The notes under the pieces: generated by a model
Seen by the model: only the letters and a program-made list of their open reading frames with translations
Database searches by the model: none
Told to the model about the DNA's origin: nothing
Shown: positions 7,640 to 14,326 of the stretch, in pieces
Numbering within the stretch: position 1 is the stretch's first letter
Layout: every line of letters begins with the position of its first letter
Position numbers and translations under genes: made by a program
Source: Gemmatimonadota bacterium
GTDB taxonomy: Bacteria; Latescibacterota; UBA2968; UBA8231
Length of the DNA stretch: 14,326 bases
Reading direction: 5' to 3'
NCBI GenBank assembly: GCA_009840005.1
Contig: VXOR01000059.1
Location: 1 to 14,326, forward strand

Positions 7640-8023
7640 TTGATCCTCGTCGATACCTCGTCCTGGATACACATGCTCCGTCCGGGCGGCGATCCCACGG
7701 TTCGCGCTCGCGTCGAAGCGGCGCTGACCTCGGGGCAGGCCTGTTGGTGCCCACTGGTGCAGCTCGAACTGTGGAACGGTGCCTCCGGGCAACAAGAACA
7801 GAAGGTTCTGCGGGACTTTGCCCGCATCCTCCCCGAGCTTCCCATCGACGCAGAGGTCTGGCAGGCGGCCTGCGATTTGGCGCGACGAGCGCGAGCTCAA
7901 GGCGTTACCGCACCGGCCACCGATGTGATCATTGCTGCCTGCGCCCGCCGCCACGGTGCCGCGCTCGAATCCGCAGATTCGGACTTCGAGCTTCTGGCAT
8001 CCGTGAGTGAGTCAACGGAATAG
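7640..8023 (+). CDS. vapC: VapC-type PIN-domain toxin ribonuclease
   Basis: Predicted Mg-dependent endoribonuclease of 127 residues, the toxin of a type II VapBC pair. PIN-domain acidic residues are all visible: Asp5 in ILVDTSSWI, Glu43 in QLELWNG, Asp95 in PATDVIIAACA and Asp113/Asp115 in ESADSDFE. Known family members cut tRNA, rRNA or mRNA; the target here is unknown. The start is a TTG with AAGG about eight bases upstream, 4 nt after the antitoxin stop, so translation is probably coupled and kept low. The length is typical and the active site intact, so the toxin looks functional. It is convergent with the oxidase-subunit-like gene that ends at 8087. Confidence 0.9.
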   Translation: MILVDTSSWIHMLRPGGDPTVRARVEAALTSGQACWCPLVQLELWNGASGQQEQKVLRDFARILPELPIDAEVWQAACDLARRARAQGVTAPATDVIIAACARRHGAALESADSDFELLASVSESTE

Positions 8024-8086
8024 CGGTGCCGAAGAGATACTGACGTCTCTTGATCGTCTTCGCGAAACTTGCCATCGAGTTTCCCC

Positions 8087-8653
8087 TCACCCCCACACAT
8101 AGAACGCGGCCAACAGCGCGACCCACACCGCTTCGAGGAAATGCCAGTACGCGGCGCAGGCCCGTACTGAGAGCAAGTGCTCGCTGTCGAGCCGATTCAC
8201 GCGCGCCTTCCACGCCAGCATCGACAACGGCACCATGCCACCTACCACGTGCAGCGCGTGAACTACCACCAGCGCAAATGCAATGCCATAGACACTCACC
8301 CCCAGGGCCTGGTGGCGGTCGAGTAGCTGCACCAGCGCCGGCACCTGCACAGCGATAAACAACGCGCTCGTCACCCAAGCCCACGCCAACCACCGCCGCA
8401 GAAGCGGGAAGTGCCCGCGCCGGGCGTTCTGCGTCGCCTTATACATCGCCACCCCAGCACCCAACAGCACCGCCGTCGAAACGCCAAGCGCCAGCGGCAA
8501 CTCCATGCGCTCGCTCCCCTGCAGCGCTGGGCTGGTCAGCCGCAGGTAGGCAAAAGCCGCGATGCTGGCCCCAAACAGCATAGCCAGCGAGATCAAAAAC
8601 AGGGTCAGGCCCAACTGGCGACGCCCCCGTATATCGGGCGAGTTCCAGTTCAT
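8087..8653 (-). CDS. Heme-copper oxidase subunit III / NorE-like membrane protein
   Basis: Integral inner-membrane protein of 188 residues with five predicted helices (about 14-37, 52-71, 88-107, 120-143 and 168-187). Family marks are FLISLAMLFGASIAAFAYLR in helix 1, VVHALHVVGG (130-139) and the closing YWHFLEAVWVALL (169-181), the usual signature of cytochrome c oxidase subunit III and NorE. Five helices match the short five-helix subunit III/NorE forms rather than the seven-helix type. No subunit I or II gene is present, so it could be a stray oxidase subunit or an accessory protein. The ATG at 8653 overlaps the upstream dioxygenase stop as ATGA, indicating translational coupling; a TTG at 8659 is a less likely start. 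Confidence 0.85.
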   Translation of the reverse strand: MNWNSPDIRGRRQLGLTLFLISLAMLFGASIAAFAYLRLTSPALQGSERMELPLALGVSTAVLLGAGVAMYKATQNARRGHFPLLRRWLAWAWVTSALFIAVQVPALVQLLDRHQALGVSVYGIAFALVVVHALHVVGGMVPLSMLAWKARVNRLDSEHLLSVRACAAYWHFLEAVWVALLAAFYVWG

Positions 8654-9435
8654 CCCCAACGATACTCAGGCGGGTCAAACACAAACCCGTGGAAAAAGCG
8701 CCGCTGCGCCGACGAAAGCCCCTGCAAAAAGGCTTGGTCGTAGCGCCACTGCTCGGCACACGCCAGCATCCACGGATGTTCGTATCCATAGTACAGCATC
8801 ACCCGCTTGCCCTCGCTGCGCGTAAAGGGGCCAGCCGTATGCCACATCGCGTTGTGGAAGAGCACCGCCGTCCCCGGGCCGCCACATATTTGCACGGCCC
8901 CAGGCATACCATTCCCTGTGTCTGGCTCCAACAGCGCCTTGTGACTGCCGGGCACTAAGGTCAGGTTGCCTTGATCGGGCTCACTCATGTCGCTCAGGTA
9001 GTACCCCACCTTGAACTGCAACAGCGGAATGTGCGGCTTGAGATTGCGGAAGCCATCCTGAATGCCGTCGATGTGCCAACCCTGCCCGTGGTAGTCGGCG
9101 GGTTCAACCTCGTAGAACGCGTCCGTCGAGTGCAGGTGCGGCATCTCGTTAAACAGACCGTGGACGTAGGCCATCATTGGCTCGTAGTCGAGCATTTGCA
9201 AAAAGAGCGGGTCTTCGGCCAGCAGGTGCATGACTCGCACGTTGGCCGCATCGAGCCGGTCGGCAAAAGCTGGCTCGTGCTCGCGCCTGAACTGGGAGTC
9301 GCGCCGCCGCTCGATGGTGCGCTCCAGTGCTGCGTAGAGCGCACCAACCCGATCCGGCGCGAGGAAGTCTTCCAGTACCAAGTAGCCGTTGTTGTCGAAG
9401 AAGAAGCGCTCAGCGTCTGTGGGATGGTCGGTCAT
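8650..9435 (-). CDS. Phytanoyl-CoA dioxygenase (PhyH) family protein
   Basis: Non-heme Fe(II)/2-oxoglutarate-dependent oxygenase of 261 residues, cytosolic, which would hydroxylate an unidentified small molecule. The iron-binding triad is visible: His121 and Asp123 in GWHIDGI and His199 in MWHTAG; Arg211 in GKRVMLYY is the likely 2-oxoglutarate anchor. Other family marks are the N-terminal FFFDNNGYLVLEDFL and the core YYLSDMSEPDQGNLTLVPGS (145-164). Length is usual for the bacterial family. The ATG has GGAGG eight bases upstream, and this site overlaps the stop of the preceding aminotransferase gene (TAGGAGG). The gap to that gene is 12 nt and the next gene overlaps by 4 nt, so it is the middle gene of a three-gene unit. 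The true substrate is unknown; bacterial relatives act on varied metabolites, not necessarily phytanoyl-CoA. Confidence 0.92.
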   Translation of the reverse strand: MTDHPTDAERFFFDNNGYLVLEDFLAPDRVGALYAALERTIERRRDSQFRREHEPAFADRLDAANVRVMHLLAEDPLFLQMLDYEPMMAYVHGLFNEMPHLHSTDAFYEVEPADYHGQGWHIDGIQDGFRNLKPHIPLLQFKVGYYLSDMSEPDQGNLTLVPGSHKALLEPDTGNGMPGAVQICGGPGTAVLFHNAMWHTAGPFTRSEGKRVMLYYGYEHPWMLACAEQWRYDQAFLQGLSSAQRRFFHGFVFDPPEYRWG

Positions 9436-9447
9436 AATCGAAGCCTC

Positions 9448-10386
9448 CTAGGGGGTCCACTCCTCCATCATCTCGGCGTACTGACGCGCTTGATCGGCGA
9501 TGTCCACGCCGACCTCCTCAGACCACGCCGTTAGCAACCGGCGATACACTGGTCCCACTTGGCCGTCGCCCACTGCTTGAAAGTTAAAGCGCGTAATCGG
9601 CACCATGCAGATCGTGGTGCTGGTAAACCACGCCTCGTCAGCCAAGCGCACGTCGTAGGGTTCGATGTCGGCTTCGCACAGGGGAAGGCCAAGTTTGCCC
9701 GCCAGCTCCATACACGCGCCGCGCGATACGCCGCGCAGGATATTATGTCCCTTGGGCGTTATTACTTGACCGTCGCGGACCATGAAGAAGTTGTTGCCCG
9801 TTCCCTCGGTGATAAAGCCGTGCTCGTCGGTCAACAGCGCTTGGGCACCAGCTTCCATCTGCGCGGCCTGCAACTCGGCGATCTTGTAGAAGATGCGGCT
9901 GCGATTTTTGGCCTTGGGGTCGATGTAGCGCGAGGGCACCGACTGCTGGGGCGGGACGACAAAGTGCGCCCCCTCCTGATAGAGATCCGCCATCCCGCCG
10001 ATGTGCCGCACCAGCGGGAAGACGTTGATGGTGACGATGGGAGCCGTGCCCTCCTTGACGATGGTATTGTACAGCGGCAGGGCACCGCGCGTGACGTCGT
10101 GCATAATCTGGAAGTCCAGCACGCCGATCGCGGGCAGGTTGCGGGCAATAGTCTCGTGGGTCGCCTCTTCCATCGCGTCGATGTCCATCCCACAGTCGAT
10201 CTGCGCGTATTTGAGCGAGCCGTAGAGCCGCTCCAGATGCTCGCGTAGCCGGAAGGGCTGTTGCCCAAAGCTCCGCGTCATTTCAAAAACCATGTCCCCA
10301 TACATCAGAGCGCAGTCGAAAATCGAGATCCGCGCCTCCGGCTCGGGAACGAACTCGCCGTTAAAATACACCAGTCGTTTGGCCAT
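9448..10386 (-). CDS. Class IV (branched-chain/D-amino acid type) aminotransferase
   Basis: PLP-dependent enzyme of 312 residues with fold type IV, related to branched-chain amino acid and D-alanine transaminases and aminodeoxychorismate lyase. The N-terminus YFNGEFVPEPEARISIFDCALMYGDMVFE is typical of the family. The probable PLP lysine is Lys158 in DPKAKNRS; Glu194 in GFITEGTGNNFF should contact the PLP ring nitrogen. ADEAWFTSTTICMVPITRF (249-267) is the conserved substrate/cofactor loop. The ATG at 10386 is preferred because GGGAG lies six bases upstream; an upstream in-frame start at 10422 would add 12 unrelated residues. It is the first gene of a unit with the dioxygenase (12-nt gap) and the subunit III-like gene. 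Family membership is firm. Whether it makes branched-chain amino acids or modifies a special metabolite is not known; no ilv or leu gene is adjacent. Confidence 0.92.
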   Translation of the reverse strand: MAKRLVYFNGEFVPEPEARISIFDCALMYGDMVFEMTRSFGQQPFRLREHLERLYGSLKYAQIDCGMDIDAMEEATHETIARNLPAIGVLDFQIMHDVTRGALPLYNTIVKEGTAPIVTINVFPLVRHIGGMADLYQEGAHFVVPPQQSVPSRYIDPKAKNRSRIFYKIAELQAAQMEAGAQALLTDEHGFITEGTGNNFFMVRDGQVITPKGHNILRGVSRGACMELAGKLGLPLCEADIEPYDVRLADEAWFTSTTICMVPITRFNFQAVGDGQVGPVYRRLLTAWSEEVGVDIADQARQYAEMMEEWTP

Positions 10387-10392
10387 AGCTGT

Positions 10393-10397
10393 CTCCC
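10393..10397 (-). promoter_or_regulatory. Ribosome binding site fixing the aminotransferase start
   Basis: GGGAG on the minus strand, six bases before the ATG ending at 10386. It supports that start over the upstream in-frame codon at 10422. Confidence 0.6.
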
Positions 10398-10442
10398 TAT
10401 GATATACGCGATTCGCTACCACCCTCCAGCCATAAAGAAAGA

Positions 10443-10480
10443 CCAGATAGCCCTTGCCCGAAAGGTCAAAGACTATCTGG
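10443..10480. repeat. Inverted repeat upstream of the aminotransferase unit
   Basis: CCAGATAG (10443-10450) and CTATCTGG (10473-10480) are perfect 8-nt inverted arms around a 22-nt centre that itself holds CCTT...AAGG. It lies 57 to 94 nt before the aminotransferase ATG. It could be a regulator-binding site or a leader stem; no regulator is identified. Confidence 0.4.
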
Positions 10481-10525
10481 CCTAAAACGATCTGGTATAA
10501 TTTGAAATTCGAATATTAAATAGCC

Positions 10526-10545
10526 GCGCCGAAGACGGCGCTTTT
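10526..10545. terminator. GC-rich hairpin with T-tract after the sigma factor gene
   Basis: GCGCCG and CGGCGC form a 6-bp stem with a 4-nt loop (10526-10541), followed by TTTT on the plus strand. It begins about 30 nt beyond the sigma factor stop on the minus strand. Only minus-strand genes flank it, and in that direction the trailing T-tract is poor (GGCTATTTAAT), so function as a terminator is uncertain. Confidence 0.4.
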
Positions 10546-10570
10546 CGCTGGACCCGCCCCCAATACCCCG

Positions 10571-12331
10571 TTACCGCCCCTTGCTCCACGCTCGCATGAT
10601 CCGCGGTGCCCCGTACCACGCATGGCAGCCGAAACCCTTGGGCGGATCGACCGGATCGGGTATCAGCCCTTCTTCGCGGCAGGCAACCGTCAGTTCCTTA
10701 CACGCCGCTATGAGGCCCAAAAAGCCCAGATAGTGAGGCTGTCCCAGCAAGTGTGAAAACTCCAACTCGTCCACCTTCTCGGCAAAAGCCGTTATCGCAC
10801 CGTCGAGCACGTTGCAGGCGAGTTCGGCGCAGATCGCATCGATCGTTCCGATCAACTGCTCCTCGTCTGCTCCAGTCACAACCGGCATGCCCAACCGCCA
10901 GCGCCCGTCTTCTACCTGGACTAAATAACCCTCCTCACTGTATTCCGCCAGTCTCGATCTCGCTCCGTCGTCCACGTCATCAAGCAAATCCTCGTCCGCG
11001 TCACCGAGCAAATCCTCCTCACTTATAGGTCCCTCGCACAAGCGGCCGACAAATCGATCTAGGTCTTCGAAGCGCAGAATCTTCCTGTAATCGCCGCCGA
11101 CTATAAGGCGAGGTTCCGCTACATTACCCATCCCCATATCGTCCCCTTCCGTCATCATTCCGGCAAACCAGAGAGAAGGCTCCTTTTCGGCACCGCAATT
11201 GCCTAGCAGATACCAAAAGTCCACCGGCCTGAGTGGATAGGTCAGAATGCGATGTTTGCCCCAATTGGGCAGCGATGACACTTGCCGCCCCAGACCACGC
11301 ATGACAATCCACTGCGGAAACGCGATCCAAGCTAGTTCCTCCCAAGTAAATCCCTGCCAGCCGCACAGCGAAGTATGGCTTAGTACCTCTCTGAACTGAG
11401 GCAGGCGGCGCTTGAGGATGGCTATGCCCTTCCGTACAGAATGCACGCTTTCGAAGAGCGGCAAGCACTCTTGGCGCGCCATAAAGAGAAAGGCCGTCTG
11501 ATAACGACCGGGGAAGGGCTCCTCCAGCATTTCTCCTTCCACTAAGCCCGGTACGATGTCCTGCACATAGGCCCTGTCGGCGTGCAACAAACGGGCTAGT
11601 TCCCCAACGCTTTTTGCATTCTTGCGGCAGAAGTAGAGCAAGCGCTTGGCCAGTAAGTTGTCCGTCTGCCGCAGCGGATGCAGTGGGTCGTGCTGATTTG
11701 CGCACTCGCCTAGGACCTCGATGTCAAGCGTTTCAGGTGTTTCCATTGGCATCGTCGTCTCGGGTGCCATGTTTTCCAACTCCTTTCTCAATCTTTTGCG
11801 CCCCTGAAAGAGTCGGGCCTTCACCGCCCCCACCGAAAGTCCCATCTCCTCGGAGATCTCCATGATAGATTTGTCTTCTATGTGAAAGGCAGTGAAAATG
11901 CGACGCGAAGACTCCGACAGACTCTGGGCCGCTTCTGCGATGGCGGCCCCTATTTCACGCGATAGCAGCCGCTGCTCCGGCGTGTGTTCCCCCTTCGCGA
12001 CTATCGCGTACCGGGCGAGCAACTGATCCCGGTGCTGTTGCTTATCGCGCCGATCGAGCGCCAAGCGATACACCAGCGTGCGCAGCCAGGCGTGAAAAGC
12101 GGCCCCCGCCTGCAACTCGCCAAGCCGACTCCAAGCGCGAACAAAGGTCTCCTGCAACAGATCCTGCGCCTCATCGACCTCGCCGCCGCTTAAGGCGCAG
12201 ACATAGGGCCACAACCGTGCCGAATGCCGCTCGAAGAGCCGCGCAAAGGCCCATTCGTGGCCTTCCTGTGCGGCGGCCACCAAATGGGCGTCATCTACCG
12301 TCTGGCCATGGATTAGCTGGTATTCTCGCAT
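10571..12331 (-). CDS. ECF sigma factor with long C-terminal extension
   Basis: Group 4 (ECF) sigma-70 family protein of 586 residues, three times the usual 180-200. Region 2 spans about 25-95 (AFARLFERHSARLW, EAQDLLQETFVRAW, FHAWLRTLVYRLALD). Region 4 spans about 130-185 (LSESSRRIFTAFHIED, IMEISEEMGLSVGAVKARLFQGRKRL). After a linker, 222-285 looks like a winged helix (AKRLLYFCRKN, SVGELARLLHADRAYVQDIV, GRYQTAFLFM). The remaining 300 residues are not recognised. They contain a Trp-rich stretch (324-395), an acidic linker (437-456) built partly from a duplicated 8-residue unit, and a final helical part. The extension has no predicted membrane helix. No anti-sigma gene adjoins, so I infer the extension may control activity. 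The start has only a weak AAAGG upstream; a promoter is predicted at 12380-12407. Confidence 0.88.
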   Translation of the reverse strand: MREYQLIHGQTVDDAHLVAAAQEGHEWAFARLFERHSARLWPYVCALSGGEVDEAQDLLQETFVRAWSRLGELQAGAAFHAWLRTLVYRLALDRRDKQQHRDQLLARYAIVAKGEHTPEQRLLSREIGAAIAEAAQSLSESSRRIFTAFHIEDKSIMEISEEMGLSVGAVKARLFQGRKRLRKELENMAPETTMPMETPETLDIEVLGECANQHDPLHPLRQTDNLLAKRLLYFCRKNAKSVGELARLLHADRAYVQDIVPGLVEGEMLEEPFPGRYQTAFLFMARQECLPLFESVHSVRKGIAILKRRLPQFREVLSHTSLCGWQGFTWEELAWIAFPQWIVMRGLGRQVSSLPNWGKHRILTYPLRPVDFWYLLGNCGAEKEPSLWFAGMMTEGDDMGMGNVAEPRLIVGGDYRKILRFEDLDRFVGRLCEGPISEEDLLGDADEDLLDDVDDGARSRLAEYSEEGYLVQVEDGRWRLGMPVVTGADEEQLIGTIDAICAELACNVLDGAITAFAEKVDELEFSHLLGQPHYLGFLGLIAACKELTVACREEGLIPDPVDPPKGFGCHAWYGAPRIMRAWSKGR

Positions 12332-12379
12332 CGCACTTTGCGCCTTTCTGTCTCCTAAGACGGGGCAAAGGCGTTAGAG

Positions 12380-12407
12380 GTTATATTGGGCGAGAAAATA
12401 ATGACAA
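12380..12407 (-). promoter_or_regulatory. Predicted promoter of the ECF sigma gene
   Basis: On the minus strand TTGTCA (12402-12407), a 16-nt spacer and TATAAC (12380-12385). Transcription would start near 12373, leaving a leader of about 42 nt. It resembles a housekeeping promoter rather than an ECF-type one (no AAC motif near -35), so autoregulation is not obvious. The rest of the 259-nt gap (12332-12590) shows nothing else I can name. Confidence 0.45.
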
Positions 12408-12590
12408 CAACGGGGGGTTCACCTTGCGGCGATGGAAGATCAATCTAACTGCAAGAAATTGCAACTACAATTTTAACAGACACTTAAAAAGCACTTACAC
12501 GCTTATTCAGCGATCCCTGCGATAATCGGACCCAGATTGGGCGGCGAATAGAGGTCCTATTTCAGCACCTTGCCGTCGGCGCGGTGAATC

Positions 12591-13604
12591 TCACGGTGTC
12601 GGTGCCCCCTCTGGCAGCAGCCCTTCGGCCTTCAACTCCGCCCACAGGGCCGCCGGAATCTCCACCTGCATCACGCGCGCATTGTCCTCTAGCTCGGCCA
12701 CCGACGCCGCGCCGGGCACCGCCGAAATCACCGCCTCGTGCCCAAAGGGAAATTGCAATGCCGCCGCCCGCAGCTCAACGCCGTGCCGGTCGCAGACGGC
12801 CTTGAGCGCCTTGGCCTGTTGCACCAGATGCTCAGGCGCGGGCAGGTAATCAAAAGACACCGGCTGGTTCAAATCGCGGGCGAGGATGCCGCTGTTGTAC
12901 GGCCCGCCCATGGTCAGCTTCACCCCGCGCTCTACGCACAGCGGCAAAAACTCGGGCAGCGCCGACTGGTCTAGCAGCGTGTAGCGCCCGGCCAACAGGA
13001 TGTAATCCAGATCAAAGCGCTCGACCATCCGCCCAGTGCGCTCCCATTCGTTCATTCCCATGCCAATGGCCTTGACCGTGCCGGTCGTCCGCAATTCGAC
13101 CGCGGCCTCCAGCGCTTCAATAAAGTCCTCGTCAGTGTGCTGTCCTTTAAAGTCGCTGTCGTGGACAAAAAAAATATCCACCGCCGCCAATCCCAGCCGT
13201 TCCAAGCTCGAATCGAGCGAGGCCCGCAAGCCCGCAGCGCTGAAGTCAAAATCGTAGACGTAGTGTGGGATCTCGTCCTCGCTGTAAGGTTCCAAGTCGT
13301 CCGGGTTTTCAGGCCGCAAGACCCGCGATCCCTTGGTCGAGATGGCAAATGACTCGCACGGGAACTCGCCGAGTACTCGTCCGTAGCGCACCTCGCTACG
13401 CCCATCGCCGTACATCGGCGCGGTATCAAAATAGCGCACGCCCATTTCATAGGCCCGGCGGATGATAGCCAATGCCTCGTCGTAGCCGCTACCCACAAAA
13501 ATTCCATCAGCTAAGACCATCCCGCCCAACGGCGCACCGCCCAACCCCAACCGCGTCACCTCCACGCCCGTATTGCCAATCGCTACTTTCTCAAAAGGGT
13601 CCAT
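12591..13604 (-). CDS. Aldo/keto reductase, L-fucose/D-threo-aldose dehydrogenase type
   Basis: NAD(P)-dependent cytosolic oxidoreductase of 337 residues with a TIM barrel. The catalytic tetrad is visible: Asp60 and Tyr65 in YFDTAPMYGDGRSE, Lys91 in ISTKGSR and His148 in IFFVHDSD. The stretches LLAGRYTLLDQSALP and GGPYNSGILA resemble aldose 1-dehydrogenases acting on L-fucose, L-galactose or D-arabinose, which yield the 1,5- or 1,4-lactone. This subgroup call rests on remembered motifs. The ATG at 13604 follows the amidohydrolase stop by 2 nt, and GGAG (13610-13613) overlaps the end of that gene, so the two are co-translated. The reading frame stays open far upstream, but that part overlaps the amidohydrolase gene antisense-free in another frame and is unlike the family. 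The C-terminus EGLLPEGAPTP looks complete. Confidence 0.9.
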   Translation of the reverse strand: MDPFEKVAIGNTGVEVTRLGLGGAPLGGMVLADGIFVGSGYDEALAIIRRAYEMGVRYFDTAPMYGDGRSEVRYGRVLGEFPCESFAISTKGSRVLRPENPDDLEPYSEDEIPHYVYDFDFSAAGLRASLDSSLERLGLAAVDIFFVHDSDFKGQHTDEDFIEALEAAVELRTTGTVKAIGMGMNEWERTGRMVERFDLDYILLAGRYTLLDQSALPEFLPLCVERGVKLTMGGPYNSGILARDLNQPVSFDYLPAPEHLVQQAKALKAVCDRHGVELRAAALQFPFGHEAVISAVPGAASVAELEDNARVMQVEIPAALWAELKAEGLLPEGAPTP

Positions 13605-13606
13605 AC

Positions 13607-14278
13607 TCACTCCAGCCCGTAGAGCCGCTCGGCATTGCCAGCGAGCAATTTGGCCTGCTCTTCCTCCGGTCGCCCGGAGACGATCTCCCGCAGCGCCGCC
13701 ACCCACGCCCTCAAACTCGCCCCAAAGTTGCACACTGGCCAGTCGCCGCCGAACACCACCCGGTCCGGCCCAAAGCTGTCCAAGCAGTGATTGACCGTCG
13801 GTGCCAGTGTGTCGGCACTCCACCCTGCGGGTACCCGGGCGATAATCCCAGAAACTTTGCAGACTACGTGTTCCCGTGCGCCCAATGCGGCTATGTCGCC
13901 CTGCCACTGCTCTTTGGTGTGGCTGAACGGGTTGGCCGGATCGTGCTCAGCCGCACCATTGACGATCTGCGGGTCGGCATTGCCGCAGTGATCGACGATG
14001 AAGCGCGTGCCCGGACACTGATCCACCAAGCCGACCGCGGCCCCCAACTCGCCCGGGCGCAGGCACAGATCGAAGCTCATGCCGATCTCGCCCAGGTACT
14101 GCACGTCCCGGACGAAACTTTCCTGCAAACAATGACCCGGCCCGGCGTTGGGCACGTGCAACACCTGCCGCACGCCCTTGATAGCGTCCTCGTCCTTAAA
14201 GCGGTCGATATAAGCGCGGAAACCCTCCTCCCCCGGACTGCCCCCGATCACCGGTACACAGAGGCGGGCCGACGCGAG
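13607..14278 (-). CDS. Amidohydrolase 2 family protein (COG3618-like lactonase), N-terminus missing
   Basis: C-terminal three quarters of a metal-dependent hydrolase with a TIM barrel; the visible part is about 223 residues against roughly 280-300 in the family. Seen are GVRQVLH, the histidine motif FIVDHCGN, VVCKVSG, the catalytic aspartate in VVFGGDWPV and the closing LLAGNAERLYGLE. The N-terminal HxH metal-binding strand is lost beyond the contig edge. The frame remains open through a GTG at 14251 into SARLCVPVIGG, which still looks like protein, and then enters G-rich artefact sequence after about 14280. COG3618 members include L-fuconolactonase and related sugar lactonases. Next to the aldose-dehydrogenase-like gene (2-nt gap) a sugar-lactonase role is plausible but inferred. 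It should be annotated as partial. Confidence 0.85.
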   Translation of the reverse strand, partial: LASARLCVPVIGGSPGEEGFRAYIDRFKDEDAIKGVRQVLHVPNAGPGHCLQESFVRDVQYLGEIGMSFDLCLRPGELGAAVGLVDQCPGTRFIVDHCGNADPQIVNGAAEHDPANPFSHTKEQWQGDIAALGAREHVVCKVSGIIARVPAGWSADTLAPTVNHCLDSFGPDRVVFGGDWPVCNFGASLRAWVAALREIVSGRPEEEQAKLLAGNAERLYGLE

Positions 14279-14280
14279 GG

Positions 14281-14326
14281 AGGGGGATGGGGGGAGGGGG
14301 GGGGGTGGGGTGGAGGAGGAGAGTGA
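14281..14326. other. G-rich low-complexity contig end
   Basis: Nearly pure G with scattered A and T, abruptly following coding sequence. Translated in the amidohydrolase frame it gives Pro/Leu/Ser repeats unlike the family. Together with the G-run at position 1 it suggests a poly-G read or assembly artefact rather than genomic sequence. Confidence 0.6.

Noticed and set aside
8032..8051. AAGAGA...TCTCTT hairpin between VapC and the subunit III-like gene
   Set aside because: A 6-bp AT-rich stem with an 8-nt loop and no T-tract is too weak to call a terminator.
10496..10501. TATAAT on the plus strand between the aminotransferase and sigma genes
   Set aside because: It has no reasonable -35 box 16-18 nt upstream and would drive transcription antisense into the sigma factor gene.
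12557..12595. Protein-like tail (REIHRADGKVLK then stop) just after the aldo/keto reductase, in a different frame
   Set aside because: The reductase C-terminus already looks complete in its own frame, and twelve residues are too few to argue for a frameshift or gene remnant.
13605..13907. N-terminal extension of the aldo/keto reductase frame up to 13907
   Set aside because: The added residues overlap the end of the amidohydrolase gene on the same strand and do not resemble the family. The ATG at 13604 with GGAG upstream gives a standard start.
13472..14326. 284-codon open frame on the plus strand at the right edge
   Set aside because: It is antisense to the aldo/keto reductase and amidohydrolase, runs into the G-rich artefact tail (Gly/Trp/Glu repeats), and its sequence matches no family.
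14281..14326. G-quadruplex-like G-runs
   Set aside because: They occur only at the extreme contig ends and break a coding frame, so an assembly artefact is the simpler explanation.

Overview
The window is a GC-rich, gene-dense contig from a Gram-negative, probably uncultured bacterium. An outer membrane is implied by an 888-residue TonB-dependent receptor. The mix of Gfo/Idh/MocA oxidoreductase, phytanoyl-CoA-type dioxygenase, COG3618-type amidohydrolase, aldo/keto reductase and a discoidin protein ending in a CHU_C/FlgD-like domain recalls FCB-neighbourhood lineages such as Latescibacterota or Poribacteria. That placement is an inference from gene content, not from a marker gene. There is no rRNA, tRNA, CRISPR array, transposase or phage gene. 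Both ends are G-rich low-complexity sequence that looks like an assembly or read artefact, so the last gene is truncated by the contig edge.

Layout from left to right. (1) Positions 69-2180, minus strand: a membrane-anchored alpha/beta hydrolase, then a Gfo/Idh/MocA dehydrogenase, with a 28-nt REP-like palindrome between them. (2) 2230-4557, plus strand: a secreted discoidin-type surface protein, convergent with (3) 4644-7310, minus strand: a TonB-dependent receptor. (4) 7432-8023, plus strand: a VapB/VapC-type toxin-antitoxin pair, divergent from the receptor; a perfect 12-nt palindrome appears to supply the -35 boxes of both promoters. (5) 10386 down to 8087, minus strand: a tight three-gene unit of class IV aminotransferase, Fe(II)/2-oxoglutarate dioxygenase and a heme-copper oxidase subunit III/NorE-like membrane protein, the last two overlapping by ATGA. 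(6) 12331 down to 10571, minus strand: an ECF sigma factor carrying about 390 extra residues, starting with a winged-helix-like segment, and with no adjacent anti-sigma gene. (7) Right edge, minus strand: an amidohydrolase followed 2 nt later by an aldo/keto reductase of the L-fucose/D-threo-aldose dehydrogenase type, a plausible oxidative sugar route (sugar to lactone to sugar acid).

The genes fit an organism that takes up and oxidises sugars or other organic compounds: receptor for uptake, discoidin protein for binding glycans or surfaces, Gfo/Idh and aldo/keto reductase for sugar oxidation, amidohydrolase for lactone opening. The most unusual item is the long ECF sigma factor, a candidate one-component sigma/sensor protein. 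No gene forms a clear multi-gene defence or biosynthetic system that I can name.
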